Shown piece after piece: positions 51,280 through 62,920 of a DNA stretch of 64,000 nt; position 1 is the first letter of the stretch, and every line of letters begins with the position of its first letter. The DNA lies in contig NC_079879.1 in NCBI RefSeq assembly GCF_029227915.1, forward strand, positions 30,882,501 to 30,946,500, read 5' to 3'. The notes beneath the pieces were generated by a model. The model did no database searches. It saw only the letters and a list, made by a program, of their open reading frames with translations, and was not told where the DNA came from. The position numbers and the translations under genes are program-made. The DNA is from Hydractinia symbiolongicarpus. Lineage: Eukaryota > Cnidaria > Hydrozoa > Anthoathecata > Hydractiniidae.

Positions 51280-52295
51280 CTCATGCGTTTTAGTGGTGAG
51301 AAAAAAATTTAAAAAATCGTTCGGAAAATGAGTTTACTCCCTGGGTACTTTCTTTGTATACTTTTGACTATACGGGCCAAGCCCAGGATTTACGGGAAAT
51401 CGTGGGTTTTCATTTGCCGGGGATTAAACATCTTTTATTCAGCGTCTCATAAAAAATGAAAACATTTTTGAAAACTGCAAGTCTTATGCGTTTTAGTGGT
51501 GAAAAAATAATTTAAAAAAGCGTTGTGAAAATGAGTTTACTAACAGGGTACTTTCTTTGTATACATTCCACTGTACGGGCCAAGCCCGGGATTTACGGGA
51601 AATCGCGGGTTTTCGTTTGCCGGCGATTAAACCTCTTTCATTAAGCGTCTCATCAAAAATGAAAACATTTTTGAAAACTACAAGTCTCATGCGTTTTAGT
51701 GGTGAAAAAAAAATTTAAAAATTCGTTCGGGAAATGAGTTTACTCCCTGGGTACTTTCTTTGTATACATTCGACTACACGGGCCAAGCCCGGAATTTACG
51801 GGAAATCGCGGGTTTTCGTTTGCCGGCGATTAAACATCTTTCATTAAGAGTCTCATCAAAAATGAAAACATTTTTGAAAACTACAAGTCTCATGCGTTTT
51901 AGTGGTGAGAAAAAAATTTAAAAAATCGTTCGGAAAATGAGTTTACTCCCTGGGTACTTTCTTTGTATACTTTTGACTACACGGGCCAAGCCCGGGATTT
52001 ACGGGAAATCGCGGGTTTTCGTTTGCCGGCGATTAAACCTCTTTCATTAAGCGTCTCATCAAAAATGAAAACATTTTTGAAAACTACAAGTCTCATGCGT
52101 TTTAGTGGTGAAAAAAAAATTTAAAAATTCGTTCGGGAAATGAGTTTACTCCCTGGGTACTTTCTTTGTATACATTCCACTACACGGGCCAAGCCCGGGA
52201 TTTAGGGGAAATCGCTGGTTTTTGTTTGCCGGCGATTAAACCTCTTTCATTAAGCGTCTCATCAAAAATGAAAACATTTTTGAAAACGACAAGTC
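51280..52295 (+). repeat. 5-monomer copy (1,015 bp) overlapping the 6-mer series
   Basis: It matches 50.265-51.28 kb at 1,015 bp, with GCCCAGGATTTACGG at about 51.38 kb. It ends where GACAAGTCTC replaces TACAAGTCTC near 52.29 kb, and is followed by the 4,669-bp-related right flank. Confidence 0.75.
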
Positions 52296-54779
52296 TCATG
52301 CGTTTTAGTGGTGAAAAAATAATTTAAAAAATCGTTCGGAAATTGAGTTTACTTCCTGGGAACTTTCTTTGTATACTTTTGACTATACGGGCCGAGTCAG
52401 GGATTTACGGGAAATCGCGGGATTTCGTTTGCCGGCGATTAAACTTCTTTTATTCAGCGTCCCATCAAAAATGAAAACATTTTTGAAAACTACAAGTCTC
52501 ATGCGTTTTAGTGGTGAAAAAATAATATAAAAAATTGTTCGGGAAATGAGTTTACTCCCTGGGTACTTTCTTTGTATACTTTTGACTATACGTGCCAAGC
52601 CCGGGATTACGGGAAATGGCGGGTTTTCGTTTGCCGGCGATTAAACGTCTTTTATTCAGTGTCTCAACAAAAATGAAAACATTTTTGAAAACTACAAGTC
52701 TCATGCGTTTTAGTGGTGAAAAGATAATTTAAAAAATCGTTTTGGAAATGAGTTTACTCACAAGCTACTTTCTGTGTATACATTCGACTATACGGGCCAA
52801 GCCCGGGATTTACGGGAAATCGCGGGTTTTCTTTTGCCGGCGATTAAACCACTTTCATTAAACGTCTCATCAAAAATGAACACATTTCTGAAAACTACAA
52901 GTCTCATGCGTTTTAGTGGTGAAAAAATAATTTAAAAAATCATTCGGGAAATGAGTTTACTCCCTGGGTACTTTCTTTGTATACTTTTGACTATACGGGC
53001 CAAGCCCGGGATTTACGGGAAATCGTGGGTTTTCGTTTGCCGGGGATTAAACTTGTTTTATTCAGCGTCTCATAAAAAATGAAAACATTTTTGAAAACTA
53101 CAAGTCTTATGCGTTTTAGTGGTGAAAAAATAATTTAAAAAATCGTTGTGGAAATGAGTTTACTCACAGGGTACTTTCTTTGTATACATTCGACTGTACG
53201 GGCCAAGCCCGGCATTTACGGGAAATCGCGGGTTTTCGTTTGCCGGCGATTAAACCTCTTTCATTAAGCGTCTCATCAAAAATGAAAACATTTTTGAAAA
53301 CTACAAGTCTCATGCGTTTTAGTGGTGAAAAGATAATTTAAAAAATCGTTTTGGAAAAGAGTTTACTCACAGGGTACTTTCTTTGTATACTTTTGACTAT
53401 ACGGGCCAAGCCCGGGATTTACGGGAAATCGCGGGCTTTCTTTTGCCGGCGATTAAACCACTTTCATTAAACGTCTCATCAAAAATGAACACATTTCTGA
53501 AAACTACAAGTCTCATGCGTTTTAGTGGTGAAAAAATAATTTAAAAAATCGTTCGGGAAATGAGTTTACTTCCTGGGTACTTTCTTTGTATACTTTTGAC
53601 TATACGGGCCAAGCCCGGGATTTACGGGAAATCGTGGGTTTTCGTTTGCCGGGGATTAAACTTCTTTTATTCAGCGTCTCATAAAAAATGAAAACATTTT
53701 TGAAAACTACAAGTCTTATGCGTTTTAGTGGTGAAAAAATAATTTAAAAAATCGTTGTGGAAATGAGTTTACTCGCAGGGTACTTTCTTTGTATACTTTT
53801 GACTATACGGGCCAAGCCCGGGATTTACGGGAAATCGCGGGTTTTCTTTTGCCGGCGATTAAACCACTTTCATTAAACGTCTCATCAAAAATGAACACAT
53901 TTCTGAAAACTACAAGTCTCATGCGTTTTAGTGGTGAAAAAATAATTTAAAAAATCGTTCGGGAAATGAGTTTACTCCCTGGGTACTTTCTTTGTATACT
54001 TTTGACTATACGGGCCAAGCCCGGGATTTACGGGAAATCGTGGGTTTTCGCTTGCCGGCGATTAAACTCATTTTATTCAGCGTCTCATCAAAAATGAAAA
54101 CATTTTTGAAAACTACAAGTCTCATGCGTTTTAGTGGTGAAAAGATAATTTAAAAAATCGTTCTGGAAATGAGCTTACTCACAGGGTACTTTCTTTGTAT
54201 ACTTTTGACTATACGGGCAAGCCCGGGATTTACGGGAAATGGCGGGTTTTCGTGTGCTGGTGATTAAACTTCTTTTATTCAGTGTCTAATCAAAAATGAA
54301 AACACTTTTGTAAACTACAAGTCTCATGCGTTTTTAGTGGTGAAAAGATAATTTAAAAAATCGTTCGGAAAATGAGTTTACTCACAGGGTACTTTCTTTG
54401 TATACATTCGACTATACGGGCCAAGCCCGGGATTTACGGGAAATCGCGGGTTTTCCTTTGCCGGCGATTAAACTTCTTTTATTCAGCGTCTCATCAAAAA
54501 TGAAAACATTTTTAAAAACTACAAGTCTCATGTGCTTTAGTGGTGAAATAATAATTTAAAAAATCGTTTGGGAAATGAGTTTACGCACAGGGTACTTTCT
54601 TTGTATACATTCGACTATACGGGCCAAGCCCGGGATTTACGGGAAATCGCGGGTTTTCCTTTGCCGGCGATTAAACCACTTTCAATAAGCGTCTCATCAA
54701 AAATGAAAACAATTCTGAAAAACAGAAGTCTCATGCGTTTTAGTGGTGAAAAAATAATTTAAAAAATCGTTCGGGAAAT

Positions 54780-54789
54780 GAGTTTACTC
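54780..54789. repeat. Per-monomer dyad 1: GAGT-TT-ACTC
   Basis: A perfect inverted repeat with 4-bp arms around TT, at monomer positions 45-54. In type B monomers it extends to TGAGT-TT-ACTCA, for example at 55997-56008. It recurs in nearly every monomer; the variants TGGGTTTACTC and TGAGATTACTC break it. A short symmetric site like this could be bound by a dimeric protein, but no protein can be inferred. Confidence 0.7.
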
Positions 54790-54822
54790 CCTGGGTACTT
54801 TCTTTGTATACTTTTGACTATA

Positions 54823-54835
54823 CGGGCCGAGTCCG
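54823..54835. repeat. Per-monomer dyad 2: CGGGC / G(C,T)CCG hairpin
   Basis: In type A the arms are CGGGC and GTCCG around CGA, with one G-T pair. In type B, as at 56041-56053, the arms CGGGC and GCCCG around CAA are perfectly complementary. The main A/B difference in this block therefore keeps the stem pairable in RNA through a G-U wobble. Function is unknown. Confidence 0.65.
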
Positions 54836-54836
54836 G

Positions 54837-54851
54837 GATTTACGGGAAATC
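54837..54851. repeat. Per-monomer dyad 3: GATTT-ACGGG-AAATC
   Basis: A perfect 5-bp inverted repeat with a 5-base spacer at monomer positions 102-116. The variant GATTT-AGGG-AAATC, common in the first 20 kb, shortens the loop but keeps the arms. The common variant AAGTC in place of AAATC still pairs through G-U in RNA. GATTACAGGAAATC copies lose one T and weaken the stem. Confidence 0.65.
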
Positions 54852-54899
54852 GCGGGTTTTCGTTTGCCGGCGATTAAACTCATTTTATTCAGCGTCTCA

Positions 54900-54921
54900 T
54901 CAAAAATGAAAACATTTTTGA
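54900..54921. repeat. Per-monomer dyad 4: 9-bp arms around AAAA
   Basis: TCAAAAATG (54900-54908) and CATTTTTGA (54913-54921) are exact reverse complements separated by AAAA. This is the longest inverted repeat in the monomer (positions 165-186) and recurs in unaltered form in a large share of copies. Frequent variants include TTTTTAAAA, which loses the outer pairs, and ATTTCTGAAA, which introduces a mismatch. It could extrude as a small cruciform in supercoiled DNA, fold as a hairpin in a transcript, or be a symmetric binding site. None of these is demonstrated. Confidence 0.75.
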
Positions 54922-55953
54922 AAACTACAAGTCTCATGCGTTTTAGTGGTGAAAAGATAATTTAAAAAATCGTTCTGGAAATGAGTTTACTGACAGGGTA
55001 CTTTCTTTGTATACTTTTGACTATACGGGCCAAGGCCGGGATTTACGGGAAATGGCGGGTTTTCGTGTGCTGGTGATTAAACTTCTTTTATTCAGTGTCT
55101 AATCAAAAATGAAAACACTTTTGTAAACTACAAGTCTCATGCGTTTTTAGTGGTGAAAAGATAATTTAAAAAATCGTTTTGGAAATGAGTTTACTCACAG
55201 GGTACTTTCTTTGTATACATTCGACTATACGAGCCAAGCCCGGGATTTACGGGAAATCGAGGGTTTTCGTTTGCCGACGATTAAACTACTTTCATTATGC
55301 GTCTCATCAAAAATGAAAACATTTCTGAAAACTTCAAGTCTTATGCGTTTTAGTGGTGAAAAGATAATTTAAAAATTCGTTCGGGAAATGAGTTTACTCC
55401 ATGGATACTTTCTTTGTATACTTTTGACTATACGGGCCGAGTCCGGGATTTACGGGAAGTCGCGGGTTTTCGTTTGCCGGCGATTAAACTTCTTTTATTC
55501 AGCGTCTTATCAAAAATGAAAACATTTTTAAAAACTACAAGTCTCATGGGCTTTAGTGGTGAAAAAATAATTTAAAAAATCGTTCGGAAAATGAGTTTAC
55601 TCCCTGGGGACTTTCTTTGTATACTATTAACTATACGGGCCGAGTCCGTGATTTACGGGAAATCGCGGGTTTTCGTTTGCGGCGATTAAACTTCTTTTAT
55701 TCAGCGTCTCATCAAAAATGAAAACATTTTTAAAAACTACAAGTCTCATGCGATTTAGTGGTAAAAAAATAATGTAAAAAATTGTTCGGGAAATGAGTTT
55801 ATTCCCTGGGTACTTTCTTTGTATACATTTGACTATAGGGGCCAAGCCCGGTATTTACGGGAAACGGCGGGTTTTCGTTTGCCGGCGATTAAACTTTTTT
55901 TATTCAGTGTCTCATCAAAAATGAAAACATTTTTGAAAACCACAAGTCTCATG

Positions 55954-56156
55954 CGTTTTAGTGGTGAAAAGATAATTTAAAAAATCGTTTTGGAAATGAG
56001 TTTACTCACAGGGTACTTTCTTTGTATACATTCGACTATACGGGCCAAGCCCGGGATTTACGGGAAATCGCGGGTTTTCGTTTCCCGGCGATTAAACCAC
56101 TTTCATTAAGCGTCTCATCAAAAATAAAAAGATTTCTGAAAACTACAAGTCTTATG
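55954..56156 (+). repeat. Representative type B monomer (203 bp)
   Basis: Type B differs from type A in linked blocks: GAAAAGATAA near the start, CTCACAGGG in place of CTCCCTGGG, CATTCGAC in place of CTTTTGAC, CAAGCCC in place of CGAGTCC, and CCACTTTCATTAAG in place of TTCTTTTATTCAG. The changes create a CCCGGG palindrome and extend the TGAGT/ACTCA dyad by one base pair. This copy has TTTCCCGGCG where most have TTTGCCGGCG, and AAAATAAAAAGATTTCTG, which weakens the tail dyad. Type B also carries a spaced TTCG-CGGG motif (56031-56044). Confidence 0.8.
56031..56044 (+). other. CENP-B-box-like motif with a spacer one base short (type B monomers)
   Basis: Type B monomers contain TTCG, six bases (ACTATA) and CGGG. 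The mammalian CENP-B box core is TTCG, seven bases with A at the fifth, and CGGG. Both conserved blocks are therefore present, but the spacer is one base short, and type A copies have TTTTGAC in place of ATTCGAC. This may be chance, and binding by a CENP-B-like protein is not implied. Confidence 0.25.
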
Positions 56157-56559
56157 CGTTTTAGTGGTGAAAAGATAATTTAAAAAATCGTTCGGGAAAT
56201 GAGTTTACTCCATGGGTACTTTCTTTGAATACTTTTGACTATACGGGCCGAGTCCGGGATTTACGGGAAGTCGCGGGTTTTCGTTTGCCGGCGATTAAAC
56301 TTCTTTTATTCAGCGTCTCATCAAAAATGAAAACATTTTTAAAAACTACAAGTCTCATGCGATTTAGTGGTGAAAAAATAATATAAAAAATTGTTCGGGA
56401 GATGAGTTTACTCCCTGGGTACTTTCTTTGTATACTTTTGACTATAGGGGCCAAGCCCGGTATTTACGGGAAATGGCGGGTTTTCGTTTGCCGGCGATTA
56501 AACATTTTTTATTCAGTGTCTCATCAAAAATGAAAACATTTTTGAAAACTACAAGTCTC

Positions 56560-58465
56560 ATGCGTTTTAGTGGTGAAAAGATAATTTAAAAACTCGTTTT
56601 GGAAATGAGTTTACTCACAGGGTACTTTCTTTGTATACATTCGACTATACGGGCCTAGCCCGGGATTTACGGGAAATCGCGGGTTTTCGTTTGCCGGCGA
56701 TTAAACCACTTTCATTATGCGTCTCATCAAAAATAAAAAGATTTCTGAAAACTACAAGTCTCATGCGTTTTAGTGGTGAAAAAATAATTTAAAAAATCGT
56801 TCGGGAAATGAGTTTACTCCCTGGGTACTTTCTTTGTATACTTTTGACTATACGGGCCGAGTCCGGGATTTACGGGAAGTTGCGGGTTTTCGTTTGCCGG
56901 CGATTAAACTTCTTTTTTTCAGCGTCTCATCAAAAATGAAAACATTTTTAAAAACTACAAGTCTCATGCGTTTTAGTGGTGCAAAAATAATTTAAAAAAT
57001 CGTTCGGGAAATGAGTTTACACCCCGGGTACTTTCTTTGTATACTTTTGACTATACGGGCCAAGCCCGGGGTTACGGGAAATGGCGGGTTTTCGTTTGCC
57101 GGCGATTAAACTTCTTTTATTCAGCGTCTCACCAAAAATGAAAACATTTCTGAAAACTACAAGTCTCATGCGTTTTAGTGGTGAAAAAATAATTTAAAAA
57201 ATCGTTCGGGAAATGAGTTTACTCCCTGGGTACTTTCTTTGTATACTTTTGACTATACGGGCCGAGTCCGGGATTTACGGGAAATCGCGGGTTTATGTTT
57301 GCCGGCGATTAAACTTCTTTTATTCAGCGCTCATCAAAAATGAAAACATTTTTTAAAAATACAAGTCTCATGGGCTTTAGTGGTGAAAAAAAAATTTAAA
57401 AAATCGTTCGGGAAATGAGTTTACTCCCTGGGTACTTTCTTTGTATACATTCGACTACACGGGCCAAGCCCGGGATTTAGGGGAAATCGCGGGTTTTCGT
57501 TTGCCGGCGATTAAACCACTTTCATTAAGCGTCTCATCAAAAATGAAAAGATTTCTAAAAACTACAAGTCTCATGCGTTTTATTGGTAGAAATTAATTTA
57601 AAAAATCGTTCGGGAAATAAGTTTACTCCCTGAGTACTTTCCTTGTATACTTTTGACTATACGGGCCGAGTACGGGATTTACGGGAAGTCGCGGTTTTCG
57701 TTTGCCGGCGATTAAACTTCTTTTATTCAGCGTCTCATCAAAAATGAAAACATTTTCAAAAACTACAAGTCTCATGGGTTTTAGTGGTGAAAAAAAAATT
57801 TGAAAAATCGTTCGGGAAATGAGTTTACTCCCTGGGTACTTTCTTTGTATACATTCGACTACACGGGCCAAGCCCGGGATTTAGGGGAAATCGCGGGTTT
57901 TCGTTTGCCGGCGATTAAACCACTTTCATTAAGCGTCTCATCAAAAATGAAAAGATTTCTGAAAACTACAAGTCTCATGCGTTTTAGTGGTGAAAAGATA
58001 ATTTAAAAAATCGTTGTGGAAATGAGTTTACTCACAGGGTACTTTCTTTGTATACATTCAACTATACGGGCCAAGCCCGGGATTTACGGGAAAGCGCGGG
58101 TTTTCCTTTGCCGGCGATCAAACCACTTTCATTAAGCGTCTCATCAAAAATAAAAATTTTTTGAAAACTACAAGTCTCATGCGTTTTAGTGGTGAAAAAA
58201 TAATTTAAAAAATCGTTCGGAAAATGAGTTTACTCCCTGGGTACTTTCTTTGTATACTTTTGACTATACGAGCCGAGTCCGGGATTTACGGGAAATCGCG
58301 GGTTTTCGTTTCCCGGCGATTAAACTTCTTTTTTTCAGCGCTCATCAAAAATGAAAACATTTTTAAAAACTACAAGTCTCATGGGCTTTAGTGGTGAAAA
58401 AAAATTTAAAAAATCGTTCGGGAAATGAGTTTACTCCCTGGGTACTTTCTTTGTATACATTCGAC
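56560..58465 (+). repeat. ~1.9-kb block repeated 4,456 bp downstream (copy 1)
   Basis: It matches 61.02-62.92 kb at 4,456 bp (22 monomers). GGGCCTAGCCCGGG near 56.65 kb marks its start; the same monomer recurs near 59.29, 61.11 and 63.33 kb at spacings of 2,632, 1,824 and 2,225 bp, all close to whole monomer numbers (13, 9 and 11). Confidence 0.78.
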
Positions 58466-59555
58466 TACACGGGCCAAGCCCGGGATTTAGGAAAAATTGC
58501 TGTTTTTCGTTTGCCGGCGATTAAACCTCTTTCATTAAGCGTCTCATCAAAAATGAAAACATTTTTGAAAACTACAAGTCTCATGCGTTTTAGTGGTGAA
58601 AAAGTAATTTAAAAAATCGTTCGGAAAATGATTTTACTCCCTGGGTACTTTCTTTGTATACTTTTGACTATACGGGCCGAGTCCGGGATATACAGGAAAT
58701 CGCGGGTTTTCCTTTGCCGGCAATTAAACCTCTTTCACTAAGCGTCTCCTCAAAAATGAAAACATTTTTGAAAAATACAGGTCTCATGCGTTTTAGTGGT
58801 GAAAAAAAAATTTAAAAATTCGTTCGGGAAATGAGTTTACTCCCTGGGTACTTTCTTTGTATACATTCGACTACACAGGCCAAGCCCGGGATTTGGGGGA
58901 AAGCGCTGGTTTTCGTTTGCCGGCGATTAAACCTCTTTCATTATGCGTCTCATCAAAAATGAAAACATTTTTAAAAACTGCAAGTCTCATGCGTTTTAGT
59001 GGTGAAAAAATAATTTAAAAAATCGTTCGGAAAATGAGTTTACTCCCTGGGTACTTTCTTTGTATACTTTTAACTATACAGGCCGAGTCCGGGATTTACG
59101 GGAAATCGCGGGTTTTCGTTTGCCGGGGATTAAACTTCTTTTATTCAGCGTCTCATAAAAAATGGAAACATTTTTGAAAACTACAAGCCTTATGCGTTTT
59201 AGTGGTGAAAAGATAATTTAAAAAATCGTTTTGGAAATGAGTTTACTCACAGGGTACTTTCTTTGTAAACATTCGACTATACGGGCCTAGCCCGGGATTT
59301 ACGGGAAATCGCGGGTTTTCGTTTGCCGGCGATTAAACCACTTTCATTATGCGTCTCATCAAAAATGAAAAGATTTCTGAAAACTACAAGTCTCATGCGT
59401 TTTAGTGGTGAAAAAATAATTTAAAAAATCGTTCGGGAAATGAGTTTACTCCCTGGGTACTTTCTTTGTATACTTTTGACTATACGGGCCGAGTCCGGGA
59501 TTTACGGGAAGTTGCGGGTTTTCGTTTGCCGGCGATTAAACTTCTTTTATTCAGC
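57730..59555 (+). repeat. 9-monomer higher-order repeat, copy 1 (1,824 bp)
   Basis: It repeats directly downstream at 1,824 bp. Markers are ACATTTTCAAAAAC near 57.75 kb, AAATAAAAATTTTTTG near 58.15 kb and GGATTTGGGGGAAAGCGC near 58.89 kb. A difference is AGTGGTG near 58.39 kb against AGTAGTG near 60.22 kb. It overlaps the 4,456-bp series. Confidence 0.8.
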
Positions 59556-61380
59556 GTCTCATCAAAAATGAAAACATTTTCAAAAACTACAAGTCTCATG
59601 GGTTTTAGTGGTGAAAAAAAAATTTGAAAAATCGTTCGGGAAATGAGTTTACTCCCTGGGTACTTTCTTTGTATACATTCGACTACACGGGCCAAGCCCG
59701 GGATTTAGGGGAAATCGCGGGTTTTCGTTTGCCGGCGATTAAACCACTTTCATTAAGCGTCTCATCAAAAATGAAAAGATTTCTGAAAACTACAAGTCTC
59801 ATGCGTTTTAGTGGTGAAAAGATAATTTAAAAAATCGTTGTGGAAATGAGTTTACTCACAGGGTACTTTCTTTGTATACATTCAACTATACGGGCCAAGC
59901 CCGGGATTTACGGGAAAGCGCGGGTTTTCCTTTGCCGGCGATCAAACCACTTTCATTAAGCGTCTCATCAAAAATAAAAATTTTTTGAAAACTACAAGTC
60001 TCATGCGTTTTAGTGGTGAAAAAATAATTTAAAAAATCGTTCGGAAAATGAGTTTACTCCCTGGGTACTTTCTTTGTATACTTTTGACTATACGAGCCGA
60101 GTCCGGGATTTACGGGAAATCGCGGGTTTTCGTTTCCCGGCGATTAAACTTCTTTTTTTCAGCGCTCATCAAAAATGAAAACATTTTTAAAAACTACAAG
60201 TCTCATGGGCTTTAGTAGTGAAAAAAAATTTAAAAAATCGTTCGGGAAATGAGTTTACTCCCTGGGTACTTTCTTTGTATACATTCGACTACACGGGCCA
60301 AGCCCGGGATTTAGGAAAAATTGCTGTTTTTCGTTTGCCGGCGATTAAACCTCTTTCATTAAGCGTCTCATCAAAAATGAAAACATTTTTGAAAACTACA
60401 AGTCTCATGCGTTTTAGTGGTGAAAAAGTAATTTAAAAAATCGTTCGGAAAATGATTTTACTCCCTGGGTACTTTCTTTGTATACTTTTGACTATACGGG
60501 CCGAGTCCGGGATATACAGGAAATCGCGGGTTTTCCTTTGCCGGCAATTAAACCTCTTTCACTAAGCGTCTCCTCAAAAATGAAAACATTTTTGAAAAAT
60601 ACAGGTCTCATGCGTTTTAGTGGTGAAAAAAAAATTTAAAAATTCGTTCGGGAAATGAGTTTACTCCCTGGGTACTTTCTTTGTATACATTCGACTACAC
60701 AGGCCAAGCCCGGGATTTGGGGGAAAGCGCTGGTTTTCGTTTGCCGGCGATTAAACCTCTTTCATTATGCGTCTCATCAAAAATGAAAACATTTTTAAAA
60801 ACTGCAAGTCTCATGCGTTTTAGTGGTGAAAAAATAATTTAAAAAATCGTTCGGAAAATGAGTTTACTCCCTGGGTACTTTCTTTGTATACTTTTAACTA
60901 TACAGGCCGAGTCCGGGATTTACGGGAAATCGCGGGTTTTCGTTTGCCGGGGATTAAACTTCTTTTATTCAGCGTCTCATAAAAAATGGAAACATTTTTG
61001 AAAACTACAAGCCTTATGCGTTTTAGTGGTGAAAAGATAATTTAAAAAATCGTTTTGGAAATGAGTTTATTCACAGGGTACTTTCTTTGTATACATTCGA
61101 CTATACGGGCCTAGCCCGGGATTTACGGGAAATCGCGGGTTTTCGTTTGCCGGCGATTAAACCACTTTCATTATGCGTCTCATCAAAAATGAAAAGATTT
61201 CTGAAAACTACAAGTCTCATGCGTTTTAGTGGTGAAAAAATAATTTAAAAAATCGTTCGGGAAATGAGTTTACTCCCTGGGTACTTTCTTTGTATACTTT
61301 TGACTATACGGGCCGAGTCCGGGATTTACGGGAAGTTGCGGGTTTTCGTTTGCCGGCGATTAAACTTCTTTTTTTCAGCG
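59556..61380 (+). repeat. 9-monomer higher-order repeat, copy 2 (1,824 bp)
   Basis: This is the tandem partner of 57.73-59.56 kb. The match fades near 61.37 kb, where TTCTTTTATTCAG is replaced by TTCTTTTTTTCAG and ATTTTCAAAAAC by ATTTTTAAAAAC. Confidence 0.8.
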
Positions 61381-62920
61381 TCTCATTAAAAATGAAAACA
61401 TTTTTAAAAACTACAAGTCTCATGCGTTTTAGTGGTGAAAAAATAATTTAAAAAATCGTTCGGGAAATGAGTTTACACCCCGGGTACTTTCTTTGTATAC
61501 TTTTGACTATACGGGCCAAGCCCGGGGTTACGGGAAATGGCGGGTTTTCGTTTGCCGGCGATTAAACTTCTTTTATTCAGCGTCTCACCAAAAATGAAAA
61601 CATTTCTGAAAACTACAAGTCTCATGCGTTTTAGTGGTGAAAAAATAATTTAAAAAATCGTTCGGGAAATGAGTTTACTCCCTGGGTACTTTCTTTGTAT
61701 ACTTTTGACTATACGGGCCGAGTCCGGGATTTACGGGAAATCGCGGGTTTATGTTTGCCGGCGATTAAACTTCTTTTATTCAGCGCTCATCAAAAATGAA
61801 AACATTTTTTAAAAATACAAGTCTCATGGGCTTTAGTGGTGAAAAAAAAATTTAAAAAATCGTTCGGGAAATGAGTTTACTCCCTGGGTACTTTCTTTGT
61901 ATACATTCGACTACACGGGCCAAGCCCGGGATTTAGGGGAAATCGCGGGTTTTCGTTTGCCGGCGATTAAACCACTTTCATTAAGCGTCTCATCAAAAAT
62001 GAAAAGATTTTTAAAAACTACAAGTCTCATGCGTTTTAGTGGTAAAAATTAATTTAAAAAATCGTTCGGGAAATAAGTTTACTCCCTGAGTACTTTCCTT
62101 GTATACTTTTGACTATACGGGCCGAGTACGGGATTTACGGGAAGTCGCGGTTTTCGTTTGCCGGCGATTAAACTTCTTTTATTCAGCGTCTCATCAAAAA
62201 TGAAAACATTTTCAAAAACTACAAGTCTCATGGGTTTTAGTGGTGAAAAAAAAATTTGAAAAATCGTTCGGGAAATGAGTTTACTCCCTGGGTACTTTCT
62301 TTGTATACATTCGACTACACGGGCCAAGCCCGGGATTTAGGGGAAATCGCGGGTTTTCGTTTGCCGGCGATTAAACCACTTTCATTAAGCGTCTCATCAA
62401 AAATGAAAAGATTTCTGAAAACTACAAGTCTCATGCGTTTTAGTGGTGAAAAGATAATTTAAAAAATCGTTGTGGAAATGAGTTTACTCACAGGGTACTT
62501 TCTTTGTATACATTCAACTATACGGGCCAAGCCCGGGATTTACGGGAAAGCGCGGGTTTTCCTTTGCCGGCGATCAAACCACTTTCATTAAGCGTCTCAT
62601 CAAAAATAAAAAATTTTTGAAAACTACAAGTCTCATGCGTTTTAGTGGTGAAAAAATAATTTAAAAAATCGTTCGGAAAATGAGTTTACTCCCTGGGTAC
62701 TTTCTTTGTATACTTTTGACTATACGAGCCGAGTCCGGGATTTACGGGAAATCGCGGGTTTTCGTTTCCCGGCGATTAAACTTCTTTTTTTCAGCGCTCA
62801 TCAAAAATGAAAACATTTTTAAAAACTACAAGTCTCATGGGCTTTAGTGGTGAAAAAAAATTTAAAAAATCGTTCGGGAAATGAGTTTACTCCCTGGGTA
62901 CTTTCTTTGTATACATTCGA
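61020..62920 (+). repeat. ~1.9-kb block (copy 2 of the 4,456-bp spacing)
   Basis: This is the partner of 56.56-58.47 kb. It ends where TACACGGGCC in copy 1 becomes TACACAGGCC and GATTTGGGGGAAAGCGC, which joins it to a monomer type from 60.7 kb. Confidence 0.78.

Larger units (their letters stand above)
54736..54938 (+). repeat. Representative type A monomer (203 bp)
   Basis: This copy is close to the type A consensus. Diagnostic blocks are CTCCCTGGG near monomer position 52-60, CTTTTGAC at 76-83, CGAGTCC at 93-99 and TTATTCAG near 150-157. It differs from the usual type A at AAACTCATTTT, where most copies have AAACTTCTTTT. The monomer contains 13 CpG dinucleotides. It also holds short inverted repeats: GAGT/ACTC, CGGGC/GTCCG (one G-T pair), GATTT/AAATC and TCAAAAATG/CATTTTTGA. 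The A and B labels are mine and describe the commonest combinations of variants; they are not a formal classification. Confidence 0.85.
52296..56560 (+). repeat. Mixed monomers, partial short repeats
   Basis: About 21 monomers. To about 53.2 kb they match 47.6-48.5 kb. The 52.85-54.05 kb part repeats a GAACACATTTCTG and TTAAACGTCTC monomer three times (about 52.86, 53.47 and 53.87 kb). From 54.06 kb the monomers resemble the 26-36 kb region (TCTAATCAAAAATG, GAGGGTTTTCG, ATAATATAAAA variants). No gene or foreign insertion is seen. Confidence 0.65.

Noticed and set aside
54736-54938. Helically phased A-tracts (intrinsic DNA curvature) in the tail of the monomer
   Set aside because: The A and T runs near positions 167-189 are spaced about 6 bp apart, not about 10.5, so I cannot claim phased bending without a curvature calculation.
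58880-58910. G-quadruplex potential at GGGATTTGGGGG
   Set aside because: Only two or three short G-runs are close enough together; four G-runs with short loops are not present within a quadruplex-sized span.
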